From NCBI RefSeq assembly GCF_000372525.1, contig NZ_AQUR01000095.1, positions 88,343-152,342 of the forward strand: a DNA stretch of 64,000 bases. The letters are read 5' to 3'. Of this stretch, positions 39,857 to 50,939 are shown one piece after another. Numbering within the stretch: the first letter of the stretch is position 1; every line of letters starts with the position of its first letter. This stretch comes from Cupriavidus neocaledonicus (GTDB taxonomy: Bacteria; Pseudomonadota; Gammaproteobacteria; Burkholderiales; Burkholderiaceae). The position numbers and the translations under genes were made by a program. The notes beneath the pieces are model-generated. The model was not told where the DNA came from. It made no database searches and saw only the letters and a program-made list of their open reading frames with translations.

Positions 39857-40266
39857 GGCGTCTCCGGATGTGTGGAAGTGGGCTATGAAGTGCACGGGGG
39901 GAGGCATGGAGCAGACTTGTAACCCCGCGGGCGGATCAATCGTAACCGCAATTGTCACGCAGGATTTGGTGCGGAAACGAACATAGAAACCACGGATATA
40001 AAGATAATCCCGCAACACCTGGCGCCGCAAAACGTGACGACAAGGCGCGAAAATATGCCGATCACGCCGGATTTTAAGCGCTCCGGCTTTCAACTTCTTT
40101 CAAAACGATACATTTTGTTACTGCCATGCCAGGGAGTTTCCCCCACAATGCATTGACACACCCGCGCTGCGGGCGTGGCGCCCCGGTGAATATGGCAGTG
40201 CAGACTAAAGGGGCGTGGTGAAGAAAGCCTTTTTGTAGCGTTTCCGGCAGTAACCCGATTTTCCGA

Positions 40267-40461
40267 TCCAGCGTAAAGCGCGCTGGACCGGAGCACCAGG
40301 AAGAGCCTTGCAGCGCGTGGCCTTTGCGGCCTGTGGGCGGATATTTGGATATCCGTTGCGCCTTGCTTGTCGACCTGGACCGAACCCGTTCCTTCGAATT
40401 GACCCCTCGAAGGGATTTTCCCGTCCGCGCGGAGCCTCCCCGGCCCGCGCGCTTTTTTTTT
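40267..40461 (+). ncRNA. Candidate plus-strand small RNA
   Basis: A run of hairpins: TCCAGCG/CGCTGGA (40267-40287), CGGATAT-TTGG-ATATCCG (40338-40355) and CCTTCGA/TCGAAGG (40391-40413), closed by a strong intrinsic terminator (40426-40461). No plus-strand gene lies within 16 kb upstream, so the terminator has no other known client. The 5' end and promoter are not identified; the real RNA may start further left. It does not match 6S, tmRNA, SRP or RNase P RNA motifs that I can recognise. Confidence 0.4.
40426..40461 (+). terminator. Plus-strand intrinsic terminator in a minus-strand gene block
   Basis: CGCGCGG (40426-40432), a bulged A, GCC, loop TCCCC, then GGC and CCGCGCG, followed by C and T9 (40453-40461). 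About 10 bp of G+C stem. Confidence 0.75.
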
Positions 40462-40496
40462 GTCCAGGCGCGGCAAAAGCATATCGCCGCGCCCAT

Positions 40497-40526
40497 AAAA
40501 AAGGCAGCCTCGCGGCTGCCTTTTTT
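40497..40526. terminator. Terminator of the atp operon
   Basis: A6-GGCAGCC-TCGC-GGCTGCC-T6, a perfect 7-bp stem with tails on both sides, 47 bases past the atpC stop on the minus strand. Confidence 0.92.
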
Positions 40527-40572
40527 AAATGTCGCATCGAAAAAACAACAATGCGACAGTCCTGCCCGATAC

Positions 40573-40989
40573 TTACTTCTTCCGCCGCAGACGGGCAATC
40601 GCTGCCAGTTGCGCGGCGGCCACGGCCAGTTCGCTCTGGGCGCGGGCCAGGTCGAGGTCGCTGCTCTGGTTCTGCATCAGCTCCTCGGCGGCACGCTTGG
40701 CTTCCTGGGCCTTGGCTTCGTCCAGGTCGCCACCGCGGATCGCGGTGTCGGCCAGCACGGTGACGTGCTTGGGCTGCACTTCGAGAATGCCGCCGGCAAC
40801 GAACACGAACTCTTCGCTGCCGTCTTCTTTCTCGATGCGCACCGCACCCGGCTGGATGCGCGTGATCAGCGGCGTGTGGCCGGGCAGGATGCCCAGCTCA
40901 CCCGACTCGCCCGGCAGCGCCACGAACTTCGCCTGGCCGGAGAAGATCGACGCTTCCGCGCTGACGACGTCTACAAGAATGGTTGCCAT
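40573..40989 (-). CDS. atpC: ATP synthase F1 epsilon subunit
   Basis: The rotor-stalk subunit of F1 that also inhibits ATP hydrolysis. It has 138 residues: an N-terminal beta-sandwich (about 1-85, [36 protein letters not shown]) and a C-terminal helical hairpin (about 90-138) that ends RLRRKK. The start is ATG 40989 with AAGGA eight bases upstream. It is the last gene of the atp operon. Confidence 0.97.
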   Translation of the reverse strand: MATILVDVVSAEASIFSGQAKFVALPGESGELGILPGHTPLITRIQPGAVRIEKEDGSEEFVFVAGGILEVQPKHVTVLADTAIRGGDLDEAKAQEAKRAAEELMQNQSSDLDLARAQSELAVAAAQLAAIARLRRKK

Positions 40990-41085
40990 ATCTGATCCTT
41001 TCTCCAATCGCTTCGCTCAGGCGGCAGGCCCGGACCGAACCGGGCCTGCCTTCGCTCCCGCTGGCGCGGGAACGACAAGCAAGGC

Positions 41086-42522
<1,437 letters not shown>

Positions 42523-43398
42523 TTAGACCGCAGCTGCACCGCTGACGATTTCCGACAGTTCCTTGGTGATCGCGGCCTGACGGGTCTTGTTGTAGACCAG
42601 TTGCAGTTCGCCGATCACGTTCTTGGCGTTGTCGGACGCAGCCTTCATGGCCACCATGCGCGCCGACTGCTCGGACGCCATGTTCTCGGCCACGGCCTGG
42701 TACACCAGCGCCTCGACGTAGCGGACCAGCAGCTCTTCCACGACGGTCTGGGCGTCAGGCTCGTAGATGTAGTCCCACGAGTAGGCGCGCTTCTCTTCTT
42801 CGGTCTGCGACAGCTTGTCGGCGGCGAGCGGCAGCAGCTGCTCAACCATCGGTTCCTGCTTCATCGTATTGATGAACTTGGTGTACGCCACGTACACCGC
42901 GTCGACTTCACCATTGGTGAAAGCGTCGAGCTGGACCTTGATCGCGCCGATCAGCTTTTCCAGATGCGGGGTGTCACCGAGGTGCACCACGTGCGAAACC
43001 ACCTTGGCGCCGATCCGGCCCAGGAACTGCATGCCCTTGGTGCCGATGGCGGTGACTTGCACATCCACGCCACGGCCTTGCAGGGCCTTCAGCTCATTGG
43101 TCACCGAGCGCAACACGTTCGTGTTCAGGCCGCCGCACAGCCCCTTGTCGGTCGTGACCACGATCATGCCGACGCGCTTGACTTCGCGCTCCTGCATGAA
43201 CGGGTGCTTGAACTCGGGGTTGGCCGTAGCCAGGTGCGCCGCGATGTTGCGCACCTTCTCGGCATAGGGACGGGCGTTGCGCATCCGCTCCTGCGCCTTG
43301 CGCATCTTGGACGCGGCGACCATCTCCATCGCCTTGGTGATCTTGCGCGTGTTCTGCACGCTCTTGATCTTGGTTCGAATCTCTTTCGTTCCGGCCAT
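42523..43398 (-). CDS. atpG: ATP synthase F1 gamma subunit
   Basis: The central rotor shaft of F1. It has 291 residues, with the conserved N-terminal helix [20 protein letters not shown] and the C-terminal helix [20 protein letters not shown], which form the coiled coil inside the alpha3beta3 ring. [13 protein letters not shown] is the family signature. ATG 43398 follows GAGGAAGAT. It lies between atpA and atpD, as in E. coli. Confidence 0.98.
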   Translation of the reverse strand: MAGTKEIRTKIKSVQNTRKITKAMEMVAASKMRKAQERMRNARPYAEKVRNIAAHLATANPEFKHPFMQEREVKRVGMIVVTTDKGLCGGLNTNVLRSVTNELKALQGRGVDVQVTAIGTKGMQFLGRIGAKVVSHVVHLGDTPHLEKLIGAIKVQLDAFTNGEVDAVYVAYTKFINTMKQEPMVEQLLPLAADKLSQTEEEKRAYSWDYIYEPDAQTVVEELLVRYVEALVYQAVAENMASEQSARMVAMKAASDNAKNVIGELQLVYNKTRQAAITKELSEIVSGAAAV

Positions 43399-43472
43399 AT
43401 CTTCCTCTCCATCCGAACCATCGCCGCGCCGGCGTGAGCCAGGCGCGGCGACGATGTCGTGGAATTACGCGG

Positions 43473-45014
43473 TTAGAACGCGGCGGACTTCTTGAAATCC
43501 TCGACAGCGGCACGCAGGGCGGCTTCATCTTCCTTCGAGAGCTGCTTGGTCTCTTCGATGCGGTTGATGAGGTCGGCGTACTTGGTCTTCAGGTGGTCGT
43601 GCAGGCCCTTCTCGAACGGCAGGATGTCCTTCACTTCCACGTTGTCGAGGAAGCCGTTGTTGGCGGCGAACAGCGAAGCCGACAGCTGCCACACCTGCAG
43701 CGGCTGGTATTGCGGCTGCTTCAGCAGTTCGGTCACGCGGCGGCCGCGCTCCAGCTGCTTGCGGGTGGCATCGTCCAGGTCCGAGGCGAACTGCGCGAAG
43801 GCAGCCAGTTCACGGTACTGGGCCAGGTCGGTACGGATACCGCCGGACAGGTTCTTCACCACCTTGGTCTGCGCAGCACCACCGACGCGCGACACCGAGA
43901 TACCGGCGTTGATGGCGGGGCGGATACCGGCGTTGAACAGGTCGGTTTCCAGGAAGATCTGGCCGTCCGTGATCGAGATCACGTTGGTCGGCACGAACGC
44001 GGACACGTCGCCGGCCTGCGTTTCGATCACCGGCAGCGCGGTCAGCGAACCGGTCTTGCCCTTGACGGCGCCGTTGGTGAACTTCTCGACGTAGTCGGCG
44101 TTCACGCGGGCGGCACGCTCCAGCAGGCGCGAGTGCAGGTAGAACACGTCGCCCGGGTAGGCTTCGCGGCCCGGCGGGCGGCGCAGCAGCAGCGACACCT
44201 GGCGGTAGGCCCAGGCTTGCTTGGTCAGGTCGTCATAGACGATCAGCGCGTCTTCGCCGCGGTCGCGGAAGTACTCGCCCATGGTGCAGCCGGCGTAGGC
44301 GGCCAGGTACTGCATGGCGGCCGAGTCCGAGGCGGCGGCGGCGACGACGACGGTGTATTCCATCGCGCCGTGCTCTTCCAGCTTGCGCACCACGTTGGCA
44401 ATGGTCGAAGCCTTCTGGCCGATTGCCACGTACACGCAGAAGACGCCCTTGCCCTTCTGGTTGATGATGGCGTCGACCGCGACGGCGGTCTTGCCGGTCT
44501 GGCGGTCGCCAATGATCAGCTCACGCTGGCCACGGCCGATCGGCACCATCGCGTCGATCGACTTCAGGCCGGTCTGCACCGGCTGGCTCACCGACTGACG
44601 CGCGATCACGCCCGGTGCGACCTTCTCGATCACGTCCGTTTCCTTGGCGTTGATCGGGCCCTTGCCGTCGATCGGCTGGCCCAGCGTGTTGACCACGCGG
44701 CCCAGCAGTTCCTTGCCCACCGGCACTTCCAGAATGCGGCCGGTGCACTTGACCGTGTCGCCTTCGGAAATGTGTTCGTACTCACCCAGCACCACGGCGC
44801 CGACCGAGTCGCGCTCGAGGTTCAGCGCGAGGCCGAAGGTGTTGCCGGGGAATTCCAGCATCTCGCCCTGCATCACGCCAGACAGGCCATGCACGCGGCA
44901 GATACCATCGGTCACGGAGATCACCGTGCCGGTGTTGCGCACTTCAGCTTCGGCGCCAAGGCCCGAGATGCGGGTCTTGATCAGCTCGCTGATTTCTGAG
45001 GGGTTCAGTTGCAT
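43473..45014 (-). CDS. atpA: ATP synthase F1 alpha subunit
   Basis: The non-catalytic nucleotide-binding and regulatory subunit. It has 513 residues. The P-loop GDRQTGKT is at 169-176, [29 protein letters not shown] is visible in parts, and [18 protein letters not shown] contains the arginine-finger region (SRVGGAAQ). The start is ATG 45014 with AGGAG eight bases upstream; a GTG one codon earlier is not needed. Confidence 0.98.
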   Translation of the reverse strand: MQLNPSEISELIKTRISGLGAEAEVRNTGTVISVTDGICRVHGLSGVMQGEMLEFPGNTFGLALNLERDSVGAVVLGEYEHISEGDTVKCTGRILEVPVGKELLGRVVNTLGQPIDGKGPINAKETDVIEKVAPGVIARQSVSQPVQTGLKSIDAMVPIGRGQRELIIGDRQTGKTAVAVDAIINQKGKGVFCVYVAIGQKASTIANVVRKLEEHGAMEYTVVVAAAASDSAAMQYLAAYAGCTMGEYFRDRGEDALIVYDDLTKQAWAYRQVSLLLRRPPGREAYPGDVFYLHSRLLERAARVNADYVEKFTNGAVKGKTGSLTALPVIETQAGDVSAFVPTNVISITDGQIFLETDLFNAGIRPAINAGISVSRVGGAAQTKVVKNLSGGIRTDLAQYRELAAFAQFASDLDDATRKQLERGRRVTELLKQPQYQPLQVWQLSASLFAANNGFLDNVEVKDILPFEKGLHDHLKTKYADLINRIEETKQLSKEDEAALRAAVEDFKKSAAF

Positions 45015-45052
45015 CACAATGCTCCTAATTCTTCAATCCGCCGGACGGCCGC

Positions 45053-45598
45053 TCAGGCGGCGGTCAGCGCGGTTTGCATGGCTGCCAGGCGCGCGCGCAC
45101 GGAGGTGTCGAGCACTTCGTCGCCAACCTTGACGCTGACGCCGCCGATCAGGGACGGGTCCACCGCCACCTGCGCGTACAGCTTGCGGCCGAACTTGCGT
45201 TCGAGTGCGGCGACGAGGTCGTTCAGCTGACCATCTTCCAGCGGGAAAGCGCTGGTGATTTCAACGTCGGACGACCCTTCGCGGGCGTTCTTGAGCGCAT
45301 GGAACTGTTCGGCGATGTCAGGCATCACCGTCAGGCGATTGTTTTCCACCAGCAGCTGCACGAAGCGGCGCGCTTCGTCGCTGACGGGGGACTTCAGCAC
45401 CGACAGGAACAGTTCGGCCAGCTTGTCGCCGGGAACGTTCGGATCGTCGGCGATCGCCTTCATGTCGGGATTGGCGGCAACCTGCCCCATCTCCGACACC
45501 AGCTCGGACCATGCACCCAGGTTGCCTGCGCTCGATTCACTGGCGACGCGGAACAGCGCCTCAGCGTAGGGACGGGCAATGGTTGCGGTTTCAGCCAT
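45053..45598 (-). CDS. atpH: ATP synthase F1 delta subunit
   Basis: Joins the F1 head to the peripheral stalk. It has 181 residues. The N-terminal helical domain starts [15 protein letters not shown], and the C-terminal domain holds [21 protein letters not shown] and the conserved [22 protein letters not shown]. Its start is two bases after the atpF stop, which indicates tight coupling. Confidence 0.97.
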   Translation of the reverse strand: MAETATIARPYAEALFRVASESSAGNLGAWSELVSEMGQVAANPDMKAIADDPNVPGDKLAELFLSVLKSPVSDEARRFVQLLVENNRLTVMPDIAEQFHALKNAREGSSDVEITSAFPLEDGQLNDLVAALERKFGRKLYAQVAVDPSLIGGVSVKVGDEVLDTSVRARLAAMQTALTAA

Positions 45599-45600
45599 GA

Positions 45601-46071
45601 TTAGAGCTCAGCCTTGAGTTGATTGAGCAGGTCAGCGTGGACCTGCGCGTTCACTTCACGCTTGAGGATCTGCTCGGCACCCTTGACGGCGAGCACGGCA
45701 ACCTGGTCACGCAGTGCTTCGCGTGCGCGGGTGGCTTGCTGTTCGGCTTCGGCCTTGGCCTGGGCAATGATGCGTGCGGCTTCTGCCTGGGCGTTCTGCT
45801 TGATCTCGTCGGCCGTCAGCTGGGCGCGCTTCTCGGCGTCAGCGACACGTTGCGCGCCTTCGGTGCGGGCTTCGGCCAGGGCCTGGTCCACACGCTTGTT
45901 GGCGAGTTCAAGCTCGGCCTTGCCCTTCTCGGCAGCGGCGAGGCCATCGGCGATCTTCTTTGCGCGTTCGTCGAGCGCCTTCACCAGCGGCGGCCAAATG
46001 AATTTGGCAACAACCCACCACAGGATGAAGAACACGACCATCTGCGCAAAAAACGTTGCGTTCAGATTCAT
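45601..46071 (-). CDS. atpF: ATP synthase Fo b subunit
   Basis: The peripheral stalk. It has 156 residues (E. coli 156). One N-terminal membrane segment (about 5-25, [20 protein letters not shown]) is followed by the long charged coiled coil (about 30-145). There is one b gene, so b is a homodimer, not b/b'. ATG 46071 has a weak ribosome site (AAAGGAACACACC). Confidence 0.97.
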   Translation of the reverse strand: MNLNATFFAQMVVFFILWWVVAKFIWPPLVKALDERAKKIADGLAAAEKGKAELELANKRVDQALAEARTEGAQRVADAEKRAQLTADEIKQNAQAEAARIIAQAKAEAEQQATRAREALRDQVAVLAVKGAEQILKREVNAQVHADLLNQLKAEL

Positions 46072-46170
46072 GGTGTGTTCCTTTCGGTAATCAAACTACA
46101 GATAAATGCACAAAAGGCGGCCAGGCTGGTGGCCCGCGCCGCCCGTCAGCATCATGCAGACCGAAAAGAA

Positions 46171-46452
<282 letters not shown>

Positions 46453-46466
46453 TTAGAGAGACTTAG

Positions 46467-46493
46467 AACCAAAAAACCAAAAAACCAAAAACC
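46467..46493 (-). repeat. Octamer tandem repeat in the atpE leader
   Basis: AACCAAAA is repeated exactly three times (46467-46490) with a partial fourth copy, read in the mRNA as UUUUGGUU units. It lies in the atpB-atpE gap, 30 bases upstream of the atpE start. It stands out against the G+C-rich surroundings and recalls the U-rich translation enhancer of E. coli atpE. Confidence 0.7.
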
Positions 46494-46508
46494 TGAAACT
46501 TGCAGTGA

Positions 46509-47375
46509 TCAGTGGTGATCGTGAGCCTGGCCGATGTACACCAGCGTCAGCATCATGAAAATGAAGGCCTGGAGCAGGACGATCAGGATGTGGAAGATCG
46601 CCCAGACCGCACCGGCCACGACATGGCCGACAAAGCCCAGCGCCGACAGGTCCGCGCCGAACGTCCAGATCGAACCCAGCAGAGCGATCAGCAGGAACAC
46701 CAGTTCGCCGGCGTACATGTTGCCGAACAACCGCATGCCCAGCGACACGGCCTTGGCCAGGAATTCGATGATGTTCAGGACCAGGTTGAACGGGGCCAGG
46801 TACCACTTGGCGCCGAACGGGGCCGAGAACAGCTCGTGCATGAAGCCGCCCGCGCCCTTGATCTTGAAGCTGTAGTAGATCATCAGCACCAGCACGGCGC
46901 ACGACATGCCCAGCGTGCCGTTCAGGTCGGCCGTGGCCACCGCGCGGTGGTGGGGGATATGGATGTGGAAAATCTCGAGGACCTTGTTCAGGCCGGTGAC
47001 CCAGTCCACCGGGATCAGGTCGATCGCGTTCATCATGGTGATCCAGCAGAACACCATCAGCGCCAGCGGGGCAATCCACGAACGGTCGCCATGGATGATG
47101 CCCTTGGCCTGGTCGTCGACCATCTCGACGATCATCTCGACGAAGGCCTGGAAGCGGCCCGGCACGCCCGCGGTGACCCGGCGGGCGGCGGCATACAGGA
47201 ACAGCACGGCGATGGCGCCGCACAGCACCGACCAGAACACCGTGTCATAGTTGATCACGGAGAAATCGACCACCGACGCCTGCTTGCCGCCGACCGAGTT
47301 CAAGTTCTGCAAGTGTTCGGCGATATAGCCGGAGGGTGTCAGCACGTGTTCCGCGCTTTGGGTAGCTTCTGCCAT
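46509..47375 (-). CDS. atpB: ATP synthase Fo a subunit
   Basis: The stator channel subunit. It has 288 residues with five or six membrane helices. The essential arginine is Arg215 in [17 protein letters not shown] (Arg210 in E. coli). [11 protein letters not shown] and the [22 protein letters not shown] stretch follow the beta-proteobacterial pattern. The start is ATG 47375 ([11 protein letters not shown]); a longer frame upstream has no domain. Confidence 0.97.
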   Translation of the reverse strand: MAEATQSAEHVLTPSGYIAEHLQNLNSVGGKQASVVDFSVINYDTVFWSVLCGAIAVLFLYAAARRVTAGVPGRFQAFVEMIVEMVDDQAKGIIHGDRSWIAPLALMVFCWITMMNAIDLIPVDWVTGLNKVLEIFHIHIPHHRAVATADLNGTLGMSCAVLVLMIYYSFKIKGAGGFMHELFSAPFGAKWYLAPFNLVLNIIEFLAKAVSLGMRLFGNMYAGELVFLLIALLGSIWTFGADLSALGFVGHVVAGAVWAIFHILIVLLQAFIFMMLTLVYIGQAHDHH

Positions 47376-47617
47376 TGTCGAATCGAACGGTATATTGCGA
47401 AATCTTCGGGCCGCGCGCCGCTGTTTTGTGCAGCGCCCGGTACGCGTCTTGCATTGCCTTCGGCGGATTCGCCGGTCACCGCGATGCAAGCGGGTTTCCA
47501 ACCTTGGCCGTGCCCGGTGTCAGCGCCATGAAACCCGCCGCAGCCGTCACGGAAACTCTTGATATTCCGTCTTGGTGCCACCACTTGCAAAGGAAGCACC
47601 GTTTTCAAGCAGCGGTC

Positions 47618-48124
47618 CTAGCGCAAGGCCAGGGCCACCACCCAGTATGTCTTCAGCGCCAGCAGGAACGTGACCAGCATCGGCACCCAGCGCAGATCGC
47701 GGTACAGCACCACGACCAGCACCAGCAGCGCCACCGTGGCAAAGACCTTGATCGCCTCGCCCAACACCAGTCCGCCTACCGAAGCGCGATCGCGCGCCAG
47801 CCACAGGCGGAAGGCGAAGAACCCGCTCGGCACGAAGCACACCATGCCGCCGAACAGCGCCGACCATCCATATGGCCCCGGCTCCTTCGCAAACAGCGCC
47901 CAGCACAGTGCCGACAGCAGGGAAACCGCCACCTGCGCCAGGACAACCTTGCCCGGGGTCATGCGCGAAGGACGCAGCGCGCGCTCGCCAAACAGCGTCA
48001 CCGCTTCGGCATGCGACAGCGGATCGACAGCCTCTTCCTCACGGTCCGCGCCTTCTTTCCAGTCGTCCCAGTCATCTTCCTGACGGGACCCGGCGCCTCG
48101 TTGCTGACGGTCTCGCACCACCAC
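47618..48124 (-). CDS. atpI: ATP synthase subunit I
   Basis: A small membrane protein that assists c-ring assembly and possibly Mg2+ supply. It has 168 residues. An acidic N-terminus of about 45 residues (EDDWDDWKEGADREEE) precedes four membrane helices, starting with VVLAQVAVSLLSALCWALF and ending LLALKTYWVVALALR. The start is GTG 48124 in a run of GTG codons, so the exact first codon is unsure. It is the first gene of the atp operon, 50 bases after the likely transcription start. A 242-base gap separates it from atpB. Confidence 0.85.
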   Translation of the reverse strand: MVVRDRQQRGAGSRQEDDWDDWKEGADREEEAVDPLSHAEAVTLFGERALRPSRMTPGKVVLAQVAVSLLSALCWALFAKEPGPYGWSALFGGMVCFVPSGFFAFRLWLARDRASVGGLVLGEAIKVFATVALLVLVVVLYRDLRWVPMLVTFLLALKTYWVVALALR

Positions 48125-48180
48125 CTGCCTGCCTTATCCGGGCCGGAACTTTTCGGCCCGACCAGAATTCAAACCGCACG

Positions 48181-48210
48181 ATTTTAAGGGGAACTACTGA
48201 TTCGCGTCAA
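48181..48210 (-). promoter_or_regulatory. Promoter of the atp operon
   Basis: On the minus strand TTGACG (48210-48205) is 18 bases from TAAAAT (48186-48181). The start site would be near 48174. The leader carries a GGGCCG/CGGCCC-type hairpin near 48140-48160 before atpI. Confidence 0.75.
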
Positions 48211-48250
48211 TCTGCTTACATTTACCTTGCAGTGCGTTGCGCACAACGGT

Positions 48251-48266
48251 TGCCATCACGATGGCA
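48251..48266. promoter_or_regulatory. Perfect inverted repeat upstream of the atp promoter
   Basis: TGCCATC-AC-GATGGCA, 7 bp on each side, 41 bases upstream of the -35 element. It may be a regulator site; no family is assigned. Confidence 0.35.
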
Positions 48267-48441
48267 TGATGGCTGCGCGAAAATTGCGTGGCAATGATGT
48301 TTGACGTAATTGGATTGCGCAGTGAACCCTGCGCATGATGGGGGATTACCGGTCCGGCACAAGGTATACCGCGGATCGTCCCGACCAGTGCTGCGTGCGC
48401 GCAACAGTCGCCGCAGCAATGGCCGTTAATCGCGCAGTAAA

Positions 48442-49344
48442 TCAGGCAGCCTGCTGCCCTTCGCGCGATTCGCGCAAGCGCGTCAGCACCCCTTCGAGCG
48501 CATCGTTGTTGCTGAAGTGGATCGTCAGCTGGCCCTTGCCGCGTGGCGACAGCTTGATCTGCACCGCCAGCCCGAGCGCATCCGACAACTCCTCTTCCAG
48601 CCGCGCGACGTCGCGCACATTATTGGTGCCCTTCTGCTTGAGCGACTTCAGATCGAACGGCTTGAGCGTCGAGGCCACCAGCTTCTCGGTTTCGCGCACC
48701 GACAGCCGCTTGTTGACGATCTGGTTGGCCAGCGTGATCTGGTTGGCACCGTCCACCGCCAGCAGCGCGCGCGCGTGGCCCATGTCGAGGTCGCCGGCCA
48801 TCAGCATGGTCTGCACCGGCGCGGCCAGGTTCAGCAGGCGCAGCAGGTTCGACACCGCGCTGCGCGAGCGGCCCACCGACTCGGCCGCCTGCTCGTGCGT
48901 GAAACTGAACTCGCGGATCAGGCGCATGATGCCCTGCGCTTCTTCCAGCGGATTCAGGTCCTCTCGCTGGATGTTCTCGATCAGCGCCATCGCCGCCGCG
49001 GCTTCGTCGGCCACGTCCTTGACCAGCACCGGCACCTTGTCCAGCCCGGCCAGTTTAGAGGCGCGGAAGCGCCGCTCGCCGGCAATGATCTCGTAGCGGT
49101 CGGGCTCGGCCACGCGCCGCACCAGGATCGGCTGCATCAGTCCCTGGGCGCGGATGCTCGCGGCTAGCTCCTGCAGCGCACCCTCGTCCATGCGCGTTCG
49201 CGGCTGGTACTTGCCCGGCTGCAGCTGGTTCAGGTTCAGCACGGTGGGCGCACCCTCCTGCTTGACCGACTCGACGATTTCGGCGGGCCCGCCCAACAGC
49301 GCTTCCAGGCCGCGGCCCAGGCCCTTCTTCTTTGCAGTGCTCAT
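48442..49344 (-). CDS. parB: Chromosome-partitioning protein ParB
   Basis: A CTPase clamp that loads at parS and spreads along DNA to form the partition complex. It has 300 residues. The short N-terminal [15 protein letters not shown] motif recruits ParA. The CTP-binding domain has IAGERRFRAS (GERRFR at 89-94), and the helix-turn-helix has FTHEQAAESVGRSRSAVSNLLRLL. A C-terminal dimerisation domain closes it. ATG 49344 follows GAGGGCAAGAGC. It lies 16 bases after parA. Four parS sites lie 2-4 kb away near mnmG. Confidence 0.97.
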   Translation of the reverse strand: MSTAKKKGLGRGLEALLGGPAEIVESVKQEGAPTVLNLNQLQPGKYQPRTRMDEGALQELAASIRAQGLMQPILVRRVAEPDRYEIIAGERRFRASKLAGLDKVPVLVKDVADEAAAAMALIENIQREDLNPLEEAQGIMRLIREFSFTHEQAAESVGRSRSAVSNLLRLLNLAAPVQTMLMAGDLDMGHARALLAVDGANQITLANQIVNKRLSVRETEKLVASTLKPFDLKSLKQKGTNNVRDVARLEEELSDALGLAVQIKLSPRGKGQLTIHFSNNDALEGVLTRLRESREGQQAA

Positions 49345-49360
49345 GCTCTTGCCCTCTCGT

Positions 49361-50134
49361 TCAGCCCAGCTGCCGGACCCGCGCGATCATCTCGGCGCCG
49401 AAGTCCAGGTACGCCTTGGCACCCTTCGATGACGGATCGAACGCCACGCCCGGCATGCCATAGGACGGTGCCTCGGCCAGCCGCACATTGCGTGGAATCA
49501 GGGTCTTGAAGACCTTCTCACCGAAATGCGATTCCAGTTGCGCCGACACCTGCTGCTGCAGCGTCACACGCGGATCGAACATCACGCGCAGCAGGCCGAT
49601 CACCTGAAGGTCGCGATTCAGGTTGGCGTGCACCTGCTTGATGGTATTGACCAGGTCCGACAGCCCTTCCAGCGCAAAGTACTCACACTGCATCGGCACG
49701 ATCACGCCGTGCGCCGCGCACAGGCCATTCAGCGTCAGCAGCGACAGCGAGGGCGGGCAATCGATCAGCACGAAGTCATAGTCGCCGTCGACCTCCGCGA
49801 TGGCCTGGCGCAGCCGTCGCTCGCGCTGGTCCAGTTCGACCAGTTCCACTTCCGCGCCGGCCAGCTCGCGGTTGGCCGGCAGCACGTCATACTTGCCCGT
49901 TTCGGAGCGCTGGCGCGCCTGCGGGATGCCCGCCAGTCCGACCAGCACCTGGTACACGCTGGTTTCCAGCGCCTGCTTGTCGATGCCGGAGCCCATCGAG
50001 GCATTGCCCTGCGGGTCCAGGTCGACCAGCAGCACGCGCTGGCCCTGCGCCGCCAGGCCAGCGGCAAGGTTCACCGTGGTGGTGGTCTTGCCTACCCCGC
50101 CCTTCTGGTTTGCGATCACGAATACCTTGGCCAT
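49361..50134 (-). CDS. parA: Chromosome-partitioning ATPase ParA
   Basis: A deviant-Walker ATPase that forms the nucleoid gradient moving ParB-parS complexes. It has 257 residues. The deviant Walker A is KGGVGKT at 11-17 with the signature Lys11, and DLDPQGNAS and DCPPSLSLLTLNGL follow. It lacks the N-terminal helix-turn-helix of plasmid type Ia ParA, which fits a chromosomal (Soj-like) protein. The start is ATG 50134 with AGGAG three to four bases upstream. Confidence 0.97.
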   Translation of the reverse strand: MAKVFVIANQKGGVGKTTTTVNLAAGLAAQGQRVLLVDLDPQGNASMGSGIDKQALETSVYQVLVGLAGIPQARQRSETGKYDVLPANRELAGAEVELVELDQRERRLRQAIAEVDGDYDFVLIDCPPSLSLLTLNGLCAAHGVIVPMQCEYFALEGLSDLVNTIKQVHANLNRDLQVIGLLRVMFDPRVTLQQQVSAQLESHFGEKVFKTLIPRNVRLAEAPSYGMPGVAFDPSSKGAKAYLDFGAEMIARVRQLG

Positions 50135-50216
50135 AAGCTCCTGCGGCTCCTGCTTCAAATCATCCGGCCAGCACGCGGCTGGCAGTTCGCGGCGCACATG
50201 CGCGCCGCGGCATAGG

Positions 50217-50939
50217 TCATGCGGGGGTGACCGTGCGGCGCGACAGCACCACCAGGTGGCGCTCCGCCTCCAGTCCGGGCACGGTCAGCCGCGGCACGGC
50301 GTCGACCTGCCATTGCGCCATCAGTCCGGCGGCTTCCATGCGGTCCAGCTCGGCCTGCGGATACACCCCCTTCATCGCGATCAGCCTGCCGCGCGGCGCG
50401 AGCAACTGGCCCGACAGGCTGACGAAATCCGTCAGCTCGGCAAACGCGCGCGAGGTGATCACGGCAAAGCCGTCGGCATCGGCCAGCTTCTCCACCGGGC
50501 CCCAATGCGCGGCGGCATTGGACAGCCGGAGTTGGGCGCGGCACTGCGTCAGGAAAGCGGTCTTCTTCTGCACGATGTCGACCATCAGCACCGACACATC
50601 CGGACAGGCGATGGCCAGGGGCAGTCCGGGCATGCCGCCGCCCGAGCCCACATCGAGCACCCTGCCCCGCGCCGGCGCCTGCACCTGGTCAGCACGGGCG
50701 GCTTCGGCTAGCGCGGGCACCGCGGCAAGGGAATCCAGCAGGTGATGCGTAAGCATCTCATCGGGATGGCGGATGGCGGTCAGGTTGTAGACGCCATTCC
50801 ATTTGCGCAGCAGGGCCAGGTACGCGAACAGCGTGTCGATCCGGGCCGGCGCCAAGGCCAGCCCGATCTCGGCCAGACCCGCTTCAAGGCGACGACGCTG
50901 CGTGGCGTCGTCGGTCATGGTGTGTCGCGGAGCGGGCAC
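50217..50939 (-). CDS. rsmG: 16S rRNA (guanine-527-N7)-methyltransferase RsmG
   Basis: Methylates G527 of 16S rRNA; loss gives low-level streptomycin resistance in other bacteria. It has 240 residues. The SAM motif is LDVGSGGGMPGLPLAIACPD, with MVDIVQKKTAFL following, and the N-terminal WNGVYNLTAIR is typical. I give GTG 50939, whose GAGG lies inside the end of mnmG and which follows the mnmG stop as TGAGTG. ATG 50918 is the alternative. It is translationally linked to mnmG. Confidence 0.95.
   Translation of the reverse strand: MPAPRHTMTDDATQRRRLEAGLAEIGLALAPARIDTLFAYLALLRKWNGVYNLTAIRHPDEMLTHHLLDSLAAVPALAEAARADQVQAPARGRVLDVGSGGGMPGLPLAIACPDVSVLMVDIVQKKTAFLTQCRAQLRLSNAAAHWGPVEKLADADGFAVITSRAFAELTDFVSLSGQLLAPRGRLIAMKGVYPQAELDRMEAAGLMAQWQVDAVPRLTVPGLEAERHLVVLSRRTVTPA

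Larger units (their letters stand above)
39857..40572. other. Long intergenic region between atpC and the CoA-binding gene
   Basis: 716 bases with no supported coding frame. Right part: the atp operon terminator (40497-40526). Middle: a set of stem-loops ending in a plus-strand intrinsic terminator (40426-40461), a candidate small RNA. Left part (39857-40200): a relatively AT-rich stretch with A/T-rich tracts and an isolated TTGACA (40153-40158) without a matching -10. Frames crossing the region have no ribosome sites. Confidence 0.5.
48125..48441. other. Gap between parB and atpI
   Basis: 317 bases holding the atp promoter and, upstream of it, a perfect inverted repeat TGCCATC-AC-GATGGCA (48251-48266). 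I see no terminator for parB and no coding frame. Confidence 0.5.

Noticed and set aside
40153..40158. TTGACA as the promoter of the candidate sRNA
   Set aside because: No acceptable -10 at 15-19 bases; the sequence there is G+C-rich (GGCGCC region).
40074..40598. 174-codon minus frame across the atpC downstream region
   Set aside because: It reads through the atp terminator hairpin and the sRNA-like hairpins, has no start signal and no domain.
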